DNA from: Xestospongia muta
Taxonomy: Eukaryota; Porifera; Demospongiae; Haplosclerida; Petrosiidae
Direction: 5' to 3'
Assembly (NCBI GenBank): GCA_963693285.1
Contig: OY848919.1
Location: 6,354,136-6,418,135 of the forward strand
Length of the DNA: 64,000 bases
Positions within the stretch are counted from its first letter, which is position 1. The number at the start of each line of letters is the position of its first letter. Position numbers and translations under genes: made by a program. Of the stretch, positions 54,292 to 64,000 are shown piece by piece. The notes beneath the pieces are model-generated. The model did not search any database and was not told the DNA's origin. It saw nothing but the letters and a program-made list of their open reading frames with translations.

Positions 54292-55563
54292 TCTTGTAGT
54301 AGCAGTTTTTCTCGTTTAGGTTCATGTCAGACTTGTCCTAACAATTCTTATCAAGGATGTCTTCATTCTGAAGATGTCACAATTCAATGTAGTAAGTTGG
54401 AAATAAGTACATACTTAAAATAGTCAACTCTCTCCAATAAAAGTAATCAAAAATATAGTATTACCTTAAATAAAGTAATTATAAGTATCTCTTACAATTA
54501 GCTCAAGGTTTTGTTTAAGAATATGATACTTAAAAAATTATCCACGTGTATTTTTATGGGAAAAGGAGACACACTGATATCATAACATAACTGTACATAT
54601 TTCGCTTAATTTGTAGGTAATCCAAGTAGTTTGTCATCAGTATCAACATTAAGGACCACATGTCACAATGCTATTTTGATCCTCCTACCACTGCCTGTAA
54701 GTATAAACTATGATACATGACATTAGTAAGTAAATATAAATCTATTGATTAGATCCTTTACCAGAGCAATGCTATAACTCTATATCATAGTTACAATTAT
54801 TTATTATTTTCTAGCATCAAACATAGCTGGATCAGTTAGTAGTACAATTGGTTCTTTATTGGTGCTAATTATTTTGGCTTTCATTTGCTACGTAGTTTTT
54901 ACTATTGTAAAAAAATGCAAGAGAGAAAATGTTAGAAATTACAACACCCAACAGGTTGAATCACATGCTATTAGATCTCCTGAAACAAGTCAAAGAACAA
55001 ATCAAAGGGGTTCATCTAGACCACTTCCTAATACAACCTTGAATACTATACCACAAAGACAGAACTGGTATCCTGGTTATGTAACACCTTCAGCAAATTA
55101 CCCAGTAGCTAATCGTAGACCCCTGCCACCCTTCAATGAAAGTAGTAATACAATTGGATTACATGAATTATAATATCAACAGCAAGCAGGTCATCATCTG
55201 GTACAGCAACCACCATCTTTGAACTCATGACAACCATCAATTCCACCACGTCCATATAAAACTCATGCATTTAACACTTGTGAGATGAATCAACACAGAC
55301 AACCCAGCACATCAACTGCAGTGCCATCGTTTGCAACCCTTCCTGCTAACTATTCTATTGTACAGACATCTAAAGAGCGAGGCCTTAGTGTGAGCAATTG
55401 GGAGCCTCCCTGTGATCTACAAGCTACTTTTGATAGTCCTGATTGCGAATTTTTAGGTGCTGTTAATAAGGAGTCTGATTATGATAATGCAAAAGAATCT
55501 TGTATGGTAAACACACTGAGGAGGTTTCCTCCTCCAAATTATGCTGATCTCTTTAACAATTGA
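54292..55563 (+). pseudogene. third copy of the SRCR receptor tail
   Basis: Begins inside the last B-module exon (54292-54391), then stalk exon 54617-54696 (one base missing) and TM/tail exon 54815-55563. The tail frame is continuous from 54815 to 55563 except for TAA at 55171-55173 and TGA at 55228-55230. Beyond these it has an extra Gln/Pro/His-rich segment absent from genes A and B and ends FPPPNYADLFNN, keeping PPxY. The 3' flank (55564-55985) matches that of gene B, so this is a tandem duplicate of the 3' end of B. No signal peptide or SRCR modules precede it. Confidence 0.75.
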
Positions 55564-55918
55564 AAAACATACACTGCATCAAAATTATTGTTGCTGTGTT
55601 ACATACATTAATTTTAATAATTATAGATCTGTTGTTTTTTATTACATAATTGCATTTTGCTCTCATTTCAATTGTCAAAGTTTTTAGAAAGTGTTTGATA
55701 AAAAATTGATTTAAACAATGTGAGTAAACCTAATTAATAGAGGTTTTTCCTCAGTCACCTCCTCAGGCATCTCTATTGAAAATAATTATGATGTAATTTG
55801 CTATTTACAATGACAACATCGGACTATAATTATACTTTTTATAGCTTTTTTATGTCTTATTTTAAAATGGCAGAGAGTGGAACCTGTTTGCTTTTTACAT
55901 CTAGCATGTGTATATATG

Positions 55919-55922
<4 letters not shown>

Positions 55923-55971
<49 letters not shown>
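55923..55971. repeat. AT microsatellite
   Basis: About 24 AT units. Confidence 0.95.
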
Positions 55972-55974
<3 letters not shown>

Positions 55975-55985
55975 GCATGTATTAC

Positions 55986-56469
55986 AATTTGTATACTTTG
56001 CATGAGGCACACTCAAAAATTGACTTTAACTAAATTATATCAGCAATTATAGTTTTCTTATATCTTTATTTTAATTGGGTATTAATTGTGTATTGATATG
56101 ACATTAATACATTATCAATTGGAGCCCTACCAAATTAATTTCTATAACTAATATTACTGTTTTAATAATCATTTCTAACAATACCAACACTATTTCATGT
56201 TTAAAAAATTAATGGCTAACCTTATATTGAACTATGACATGTATGGTTTCCTTTGTGTTTAGATATGGAATAAGCATGTTAGAGATTTATATATGTCTTG
56301 ATTTGAGTAATATAATTGGTGGCAGGCTTTGAGGTAGTCTCAAGTTGTTTGTATCATTAAATGATAAATGGAAAAATGAATCTATAAAATCCTAATGAAA
56401 GAAGATAATTTATTTATATAATTTCTGTAACTTACTATTTATTGCAATATTGATACAAATATATGTAGT
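55986..56469. other. intergenic, nothing recognised
   Basis: AT-rich sequence between the receptor tail copy and a transporter relic. Confidence 0.4.
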
Positions 56470-57240
56470 TGTCATTATAATATTGTCCAATCTAGTATTG
56501 AACAATCTGTGGGAGATTCAGCAGACATACTGAGTGCTATAATTTATTGAAACTCTGTAATTATGCCTATTTATTGTCATTATTCATGTTGGACAAAATA
56601 TATTTGAACAATATGCAATAGTATATTATGCCTTATCAAATGAAGTTGTATCTATTGTCATTATTATCAACTCTCAGTTCAAACATTGGTTGAATAGTAC
56701 ACCTCATAAAATTAATCCAGCCAAAGTAATTGCTAAAGTACTCAGTTATTACAGAAAGAATAAGTACCCAAGTAATCATAGTCCCTTCACTTACTGGAAG
56801 AGGACTACCCATCACAACTTGATCTGGACATGAAAAAATATAGAGGACCTTTTTCAAAAGAGGAAGTACAAGATGTCAAGAGTATGTTACGATAAACACC
56901 AGTGTAGTCACGTTTTTTTGTGGTCAGGAATTGTCATGGAAAATATTCAATGCTCATAAATATGACCATAACTACTTTTCAAAACTTTATATTAAATCAA
57001 ACAATGTCCACTGTAGTATCTGTAGTTGTTCTCATTTATTAATTTGTTATGTATTCATGTTTCTATAATTACATTCCCAGTATGTTAAAAAGAATTGGAT
57101 TGGCCTACCTTTGCTTTATTCACTACTATTTATTATGCCATCATTTTTGCCTGTAAAGGAAACATTCCACTTGGACACAACTTCATACAAAGCTATGATT
57201 ATGCCTGAAATAGTTCAATCTCCTCATACCTAATAGAGGT
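56470..57240 (+). pseudogene. POT-like transporter relic
   Basis: Similar to 17460-18300: starts in NIVQSSIEQSVGDSADILSA, has a TGA at about 56548, retains the NP(V/A)K and TYWEEDYPS regions (one base lost before it), a degenerate GGPFSKEEVQDVK and a broken second half. It stops matching at about 57240, short of the C-terminus. Confidence 0.8.
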
Positions 57241-58639
57241 ATGTTCAATAAAAGTACTTTGCCCTTTAATAGGTCTGGGTATCAGTCAACACTACTTTCT
57301 TAAATGAGCATGTTTACAGCCTATTTTTGAAACCAAGCCACTATCACAAACCATTTTACAATTTTACAATTATTGCTACTCTAAATATTCTACACATCCA
57401 TTAAAGAATAAACCTCCAAAAGATATTGATCTCAGATTCAATGGTACTCAAGGAGAGTTCTTTGGTAGAGCAGCATCAAAATGAACTATCAACGCAAGCA
57501 ACTGACAATGGGACATTCAAAAGTAATAATTACTTCACTTCACTACTAGTTTATCAGAAAACGTGTCATCACATATGTCATCAATTAATGTCACGAAGCA
57601 CTATAATATTTCATCACAAAAATCTGCTCTTACAATTAGCTATTAGGAACAACTAACAAAGGCAGCAAACATTTTGTTATCTATAGTTGTCTTCTCAAAT
57701 AAGTGTCAAGCTCGAACTGTAGCTAAATATATTTTAATTACCATTAAAAGGACTGAAGGACAATTTCTGATTTAAAAAATTGACCAAATGTAAGTCACAC
57801 TGAGACAAATATTAGAGTGTCTCTTAGTAGTTTGTAGTGTCACTTCTGATTATGATCAAGTAGTTCAAAATCTTGTAATTCTATTAGCTTATAGTTTGTA
57901 TTAAATAATAAGGAGAAGTAAACTTGGACTATTGGTAAGGATAGCTAGAAAGAAGAGAGGAAGAACAAAATTGCAATATGTTGGATTCTTTATCTAGCAT
58001 ATGATGTTTGGAATAAACATGACAGAGAAATTAACAACAGGTAACTACTTTGTTATTCATGTAAGAAGTCACTAAATGATGAAGATGCCAGATATACATG
58101 TGAGAATATCATACAAGATTATTGAGGAGGAACTTTTTCAAGAGGATAAGGCTAAAAAGTTGCTATAGGTATTCCAATGTTGGGTAAGTTATTGAAGTTT
58201 TATAGTGTACAATTTAAATTATAGCTCTCTATTACAGATGCTATAGTCAACAATGTTGTTTTGGTAGTAACAGTACATTATTAACAGGAATTCGTGGTAG
58301 TAGTACTTATAGTGTTTATCGTAATGAGGAAGTCTATATTAGGTTTGTACTTTGTAATGTACAGTCTTGCTTTAAATTCAATATATTGTTCACGGGATAT
58401 ATCATAATGATAGTATTCCTCATTACTTGTGCTGTGACAGAAAATATTTCTCTGGTTGTTGTAAATATTATGATAAAAGACCAAAAATAATGATAATTAT
58501 AAAGACTATCCTAAACAATCTTCTCCATGTAACAATTTAGTTTTTTGAATTATTTCATTTGTCACCTTTTGTTTGTCTGAATATCCATGTATACATGTAC
58601 ATTATATCCATGTATACATGTACATATGGTGAAAAGACT
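57241..58639. other. intergenic with one exon-like stretch
   Basis: No recognised gene. At about 58238-58341 a plus-strand stretch is open after TTACAG (CYSQQCCFGSNS, then TYSVYRNEEVYIR) and ends at a GT; it looks like an exon of a Cys-containing extracellular protein but no partner was found. A double ATATCCATGTATACATGTACA repeat lies at about 58580-58625. Confidence 0.3.
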
Positions 58640-59375
58640 GACCATACTGACAAATATATATTGACTTTCTGGAGTAAAGACATAAACTGTTATTGACATA
58701 GCATCAGACACATGAAGCAAGCCAGAGTAATCAAATGAAAGGCCTGCTGGTTACTTAAACTTTCCTGGTATATGACAATTGATAACATGAGAGAGGAAAT
58801 TATCACAGCAAAATACTTGGATGCAATGATTATTCAATTCACCAACGTATATCTTACAATCAGGACCAATACAGATATCCCAGATGCACGAAACATGGGT
58901 GATTTATTTATTTTTTATACTTAGTTTTTGGTGACCATTCCAACAATCCTTACAGAGAAAATCTGTACATTCAGTACAATGTGCTACTGAAATATCCTCA
59001 TTACAAGAATCACATTAACAAGGAGAGTTAGAAGTAATTTTTCTAAGAATGTCACTTTGCTTATTGACAAGATAATGATTACGAGGGAGAGATGTGACTC
59101 CGCCATTATAGGTACTGGTGTGGTCTCATGACAGAAAGGACAAGTGAGGAAGTCAGTCCCAGTACCTTCAGTTATGAGAGACTGGATACATTGAGTACAG
59201 ATGTAATGACAACAGGACAGCATACAAGGGTCATAATAAGATTCACTCCATTTTAGACAACAAGTAGAACTCAAATTAGCCTAATTGTGTAGACAGTCAA
59301 ATCAAATCGTATTTATAATATGCTACTTACATCTTTAAGAGGTCTATTAGCAGAACTACTAGTAGTACAAGACAT
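58640..59375 (-). pseudogene. TRIM-NHL-like gene remnant (RING, B-box, NHL)
   Basis: Exon 1, 59331-59375, starts ATG (MSCTTSSSANRPLKD) and meets GTAAGT; a 50-nt intron (59281-59330); exon 2 from 59280. It encodes a RING-type C3HC4 finger (CCLKWSESYYDPCMLSCCHY, then ICTQC, CPFC), then after a frameshift and a TAA a B-box-like CDSCNEDISVAHCTEC. Further on, 58650-58905 reads NHL-repeat phrases (DICIGPDCKIYVGELNNHCI; GKFK, stop, PAGLSFDYSGLLHVSD). The order RING, B-box, NHL is that of TRIM-NHL ubiquitin ligases. At least one frameshift and two stops make it non-functional as read. Confidence 0.65.
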
Positions 59376-60489
59376 TGTTGAAATACCAATTTAAGTTGAC
59401 AACCAAAGAAAAGGCCAAAGTAGAAACAAAGAATTAATACATAGATAAAAAGTAAGATCAGATGATCAGATCATGTGATAGTTATGATAATAACATCTCA
59501 TAGTAATAGCTTGTCTTATTTAGTTTTTAGTATCACATACAGAAAATGTGAATATTGATTTGCATTATATTGGGATATTGAGATAGTATAAAATTGTAAA
59601 TATTTTCATAGTTTGTTATTTGTACTCCACTTAATTAGTGCAAGATACACTCATTTGTCAGTTTTGAAAGTCACATTCAACATTAATGAAAATTTATATT
59701 ATTGCAAAACATAATCTCCAGACAGTCCCGACAATTAAAATAATTGAGATTTAAAACAACAGAAAGATACAGTTCATATAGTCAGAGTTAATTAAAACAT
59801 ACCAATGCTTCAAAGTCTACAAAGTATACTTTTATAAAGTACATATTATGGTAATGTGTGTGTGTTATCTGATGTAAAGCTCAAAAAGATCAAGAGGAGT
59901 ACAATGAACAAAAATTGACATTATAACTTCATTATGACTGTGATTATAACCATATGTAACCAATTCAATCTCATCACGTATCTCTCTCATCTAGTATCTT
60001 AACAGACATGACAACCCAGGTATTATATAACAGGTACCCTCAATACTGGGATAGTCTTGAACATCCTAGAAGGGATCATTGAGATGTAAGACAAGGCCCT
60101 GATTGACATTAAGTGCAGATTCACAGTATTAATTGTTATCAACAAAGGGCATAGTGTCATTCATGTCTTGACTGTCATGGTTACAAGGGCAACACTAGTC
60201 ATTTCTTCCTTCTTAACAGCCACCTCCAGCATCAGTCCAAATATGTTAATGTCACTTAAAATCTGTTTATTTGAGAATTAAAGCAACTAAAGCTGGTAAG
60301 AACACAATAAAAACATACAGAAGTCTATACTGATATCCTTTTACATAATCACATACATTGGCATAATAGAGACCTTAAGTAAAGACGAAAGTAGATTATA
60401 ATGTCAGTATGGTTAATGTTTTTTGTTATCAATACAACATAAACTAGTATTTATGTAGATGTCATCATATTGTACTAGTCAAAATGGAC

Positions 60490-60700
60490 TACCTGGTTCA
60501 CTGATGATAACAAATGCTACTCTCGTCCAGCCTCCCATCCATCATGGTGACTAACCTCCACATTGCAGTACATTTCAACCTGACTACTATTAGAAAACTT
60601 AATGATATATATATTGTAATACCCTGAGGTAGAAGTAGGGTGTGTCTCATATAATCGACTATATGAAACTGGACCTGGAGTTGGAGATTCCAATGGGGAT
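60490..60700 (-). pseudogene. possible fibrinogen-like domain fragment
   Basis: The minus strand reads SGYYNIYIIKFSNSSQVEMY followed by CNVEV...DGWE, resembling the SGYY.I...V.VYC.M....GWT start of fibrinogen-related domains. Stops lie on both sides. Weak, pattern-based. Confidence 0.3.
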
Positions 60701-61709
60701 AAGATGTGAATTAACGATCAGCTCCATGTTGTAGTTTCAATACCTTTCTATTGTTAGGGACATCTTAACCATGACCAATTCTGTTGTAATAACATAAACA
60801 TTATGCAAATTGATTTCATTAGGCATTTTAAAAGTTTCATACAACAATATAAAACACCATAAGATCATTTAGGTGGTACTATCATTGTTATAATGGACTG
60901 GGTTTGCTAACTGTAGAGTGGTAGAAATTATGGAGGTGCTAAAACCACATCTTTATGTAACAAAATTTTAAATTTAAATTATGTCCAAATTAAAAGTGCT
61001 TATGATGAAAGCAATTGTGTTCATTTCAAAAGATATATTCGAGAATTAACAGAGCTTCTATATTATAACAAGAGTCATATCACTTTATATATAGCATCAA
61101 AATAGGTGTGGTAAATAGTTATGAGTTTTTCAAATTCAATTCTTTGCATGCTCAGTTAGATCAATACACATGGTTATGTTGCATATTGTTCAGTTTGGGT
61201 GTGATCTTTATGTATCATGTTTTAACGATTTAAAGAAAATTAAATCTGCTAGTTAATGACATAAAAGAGTGTACTCTACAAGAAAACTTTAATGATGCTA
61301 TTTCAAAAGCTATCATGTTACAATTAAATAAATTCAACATCAATGAACAAGATAAGATAGTGAAGGATACTTCATACAATAAGAGTAGTACATGCAATTA
61401 TTAGTATTTAACAATTTTATTATTACTACAAGAACCAGTTATTAACACTGACACATTGGGAGTCATTTCTCTAATTGGATTATAAGTGTCATGTGGATTG
61501 AAAATAGAAAGAGATTCTGTTCCTCAATTGTTTACTACAAAGAATTACTAACTGGCTCAATACCTATGCCAATTAGACATTAAAGATGAGGCTGACTCTA
61601 CTGATTAACATATTGACTGACTATTATCAATTGTCATGGTAGAGTTAAAGGTCAAATAAAAATAACAAGAGCAATGAATTGTTACCACAACTATATAAAT
61701 TGTCATCAC

Positions 61710-61790
61710 AATGAGTCATTGGGATACAAAACTAGCAATATCAGTAAAATATATCATATTATCAGGACCAATACAAATATCCAGGGGACA
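61710..61790 (-). pseudogene. NHL-repeat fragment
   Basis: Minus strand CPLDICIGPDNMIYFTDIAS then a stop; the same DICIGPD.MIY phrase as the TRIM-NHL remnant at 58.8 kb, so probably a scattered piece of a related gene. Confidence 0.4.
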
Positions 61791-62569
61791 TGACAATTGT
61801 TTCATTCAAGACTATATATATATATATATATACATACATATATATATATACATATATACATATGCATATATTATATGGTAACACGTAAATATTGGCTGAA
61901 AATTTAACCTTAAAAATATGATAAACTAAAGCATAGTTAAAATTTGCAAACATGTTGGACAAAACTAGCAATCAATTTTCACTCAATATTATCACATTTA
62001 ACAGCAATGAATAATAATAATAAGAATTAGAATTGTATTATTTACAATTATTTTAACAGCAAAAATGTAATCAACTAAACATTTATATATATTCTATGCA
62101 TAGCCTGAGACAATATATGAAAGTTAGTTTGTATTGTATTTCAGTAATATAACTAAAGGGCTACAGATTACATCAAGAAGTGAATGCTCTTATCATTTAC
62201 AGTAAAATTACTTTTTATAAGAGAATGTTAATACACTGCATGTTCGCAATGTTTGTAGTACTTTGTCATGTGATAGATATTTACAGTTGATTGTACTTTC
62301 TGTTCTTTATCATCACAGTCATGTTTACTACACAAGTTCATGTGACCACAATACCATACTTTCACAAACACATTTATCATATAATATATCAAAATAAACT
62401 ATATACACAGAAGACATACATCAATTATTGTACAATATATCTATGTTATGACAGTTATCACAGGAAACTGTGCTAGTAACACTGAACGTTATAAATTGTA
62501 AACAAATGTAGAAACAACAAGCAGTGCTGACAGTCAGTATCGATATTGAGAAGACATTTGAACAGAAAT

Positions 62570-64000
62570 ATGTTCAGTTGCTGCAAGAGAAAGGTTCAAT
62601 GTATCCCTTCAAAGTCTGTAATGTTAATTATTCTTTGGGATATTTTAATGTACGCTCATGCGATACTACTTCGAAGTGCTATAACATCCAGTTACGTTAA
62701 CAGTTCTGTTGACTATAACAGAAAATTTTATATTCTCTTTGGCATAATATATTGGTTAACTTATCTTTCATTCCCTCTCTTTAGTCTACTCGCTGACATA
62801 AAGACAGGACGATATAAGACTATTATTATTGGCATCTATTTGCTATTTGTGGCCTGGATAATTGGAGGTTTGGTTATCATTGTCAGTGTATATTTTCCGT
62901 TCTACCTGCTTCATTTATTTTTAGTAGTTTTTTGTTACCTTTTGCTAATAATTGGGTATAGCTGTGTTCGGTCCAATATTGTCCAATTCAGTATTGATCA
63001 ATCAGTAGAGGCTTCCACTGATGAACTCAGTGCTATTATATATTGGCACTCAGTGTGCATTCCTATGGTTTATGTAATTGTTGAACTTGGACAGATTGTG
63101 ATTGGAGAGTTTATTATTGTGTCATATGGAATATCTGGCGTGGCTGTGTCTACAGTCATTATCACTAACATTTTCTTCAATCATTGGTTAGATACTACTC
63201 CTCATATTTTCAATCCAGTCAAGCTAATTGTTAAAGTACTCAACTATGCTAGGAAGAACAAGTACCCTCAGAATCATAGTGCCTTGACTAACTGGGAAGA
63301 AGACAACCCTTCACAATTAGACTTAGGTAAGGAAAAATATGGTGGGCCTTTCTCCGAGGATGAGATAGAGGATGTAAAAACAGTGCTTAAATTAATACCA
63401 TTACTCATTTGCTTAATCGGTTTATGTTGTATACTAGAAATATCATGGAATACTTTTTATACTAAAGGTCAAAATGCTCAAATCATTTCTTCAATATTTT
63501 ATAGCAATATATTAAGCTCACTCTTTTCATCATTTCTTATTCTACTACATGTATTCGTGATATATCCGTGTTTCTTTAAATACATTCCTAGTATGCTCAA
63601 GAGAATTGGTCTGGGACTAGTTTTTGCTTTCCTTTCTTCATTGTATTATGTTATTCTTTTTACTTGCCAAGATCATCTACACGTGAACGTTACTTCATAC
63701 AAACTAATTATTGTCCCTAAAATTCTACTCGGAGCAACATTTGCCTTAATTTTGCCAACATCATTAGAATTCTTCTTAGCTCAGTCACCAAATAAAATGA
63801 GAGGGTTCATACTTGGTCTATGGTATGCAGCATTGGGAATTGGCTATGTTATTAATATCAATGGAAAGTATCCTTTTAAATGTATAGGAAATGATATATG
63901 TCAAAGTCCGTACTACTATGTGTTAATAAGTGCAGTAATACTTGTCATACTGATATGTTTTTTGATACTAGCTAAACGCTATAAATTGCGATTAAGAAAG
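62570..64000 (+). CDS. POT-like MFS transporter, runs off the window
   Basis: Open from ATG 62570 for 477 codons to the window end with no stop, so 3'-incomplete by perhaps 40 codons judging from the 17-kb paralogue. Basic N-terminus, then about 11-12 membrane segments. Contains the MFS loop motif ADIKTGRYKT, the PTR-like SNIVQFSIDQ, the central loop SQLDLGKEKYGGPF and the C-terminal LAKRYKLRLRK. No introns. Being uninterrupted, it is the best reference for the family in this window and shows the 17045 gene has one extra base. Predicted proton-coupled carrier, substrate unknown. Confidence 0.85.
   Translation, partial: MFSCCKRKVQCIPSKSVMLIILWDILMYAHAILLRSAITSSYVNSSVDYNRKFYILFGIIYWLTYLSFPLFSLLADIKTGRYKTIIIGIYLLFVAWIIGGLVIIVSVYFPFYLLHLFLVVFCYLLLIIGYSCVRSNIVQFSIDQSVEASTDELSAIIYWHSVCIPMVYVIVELGQIVIGEFIIVSYGISGVAVSTVIITNIFFNHWLDTTPHIFNPVKLIVKVLNYARKNKYPQNHSALTNWEEDNPSQLDLGKEKYGGPFSEDEIEDVKTVLKLIPLLICLIGLCCILEISWNTFYTKGQNAQIISSIFYSNILSSLFSSFLILLHVFVIYPCFFKYIPSMLKRIGLGLVFAFLSSLYYVILFTCQDHLHVNVTSYKLIIVPKILLGATFALILPTSLEFFLAQSPNKMRGFILGLWYAALGIGYVININGKYPFKCIGNDICQSPYYYVLISAVILVILICFLILAKRYKLRLRK

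Larger units (their letters stand above)
59376..62569. other. intergenic with two weak domain relics
   Basis: No intact gene. See 60490-60700 and 61710-61790 for the relics. A TA-rich microsatellite lies at about 61813-61872. From about 62500 on is the 5' flank of the last transporter. Confidence 0.45.

Noticed and set aside
55801..56016. Minus-strand ORF with Tyr-Ile repeats
   Set aside because: Translation of the AT microsatellite at 55923-55971.

Overview
This is AT-rich eukaryotic DNA with short introns (many of 42-60 nt), clusters of young paralogues and dense transposon debris. Cassette-built scavenger-receptor (SRCR) genes, a peptide-transporter-like (POT/MFS) expansion, multi-pass Cys-rich membrane proteins and SWIM/YqaJ and DDE_Tnp_4 remnants together suggest a marine invertebrate, most likely a demosponge (an Amphimedon-like genome). 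No rRNA, tRNA or CRISPR array was recognised.

Layout. 1-19 kb: an intact POT-like transporter on the minus strand (1729-3321); a dead paralogue (5780-7740) split by a hAT element; a GC-richer inverted-repeat block (8.4-9.06 kb); a minus-strand multi-pass membrane protein with an in-frame stop before its last membrane segment (9951-11750); a transporter fragment (15.5 kb); and a nearly intact transporter with one frameshift (17045-18593). 19.7-29.2 kb: SRCR receptor gene A, with signal peptide, four cassettes of two SRCR modules, one TM segment and a PPxY tail. 29.2-34.9 kb: a piggyBac relic interrupted by a defective 4.3-kb Ty3/gypsy LTR element. 35.5-36.9 kb: SWIM/YqaJ-like and DDE_Tnp_4 remnants. 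37042-38244: an intact, intronless 400-residue ORF that I recognise as a thiaminase I homologue; it is the most interesting gene here. 40.1-53.9 kb: SRCR gene B, a segmental duplicate of the gene A region, enlarged by a 2.7-kb internal tandem duplication, hAT copies and a Tc1 relic. 54.3-55.6 kb: a third copy of the receptor tail. 56.5-61.8 kb: relics of a transporter, a TRIM-NHL gene and perhaps a fibrinogen-like domain. 62570-64000: a further intact transporter that runs off the window.

How it fits together. Two families dominate, SRCR receptors and POT-like transporters, both expanding by local duplication and decaying by point lesions. Aligning SRCR regions A and B by eye exposes filled and empty sites for several non-autonomous DNA transposons and gives a relative order: A/B duplication, then MITE and hAT insertions, then tandem duplication inside B. 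In the SRCR genes every module is a pair of exons bounded by phase-1 introns, so modules can be gained, lost or skipped without breaking frame. That may explain how genes with several dead modules could still make a receptor.
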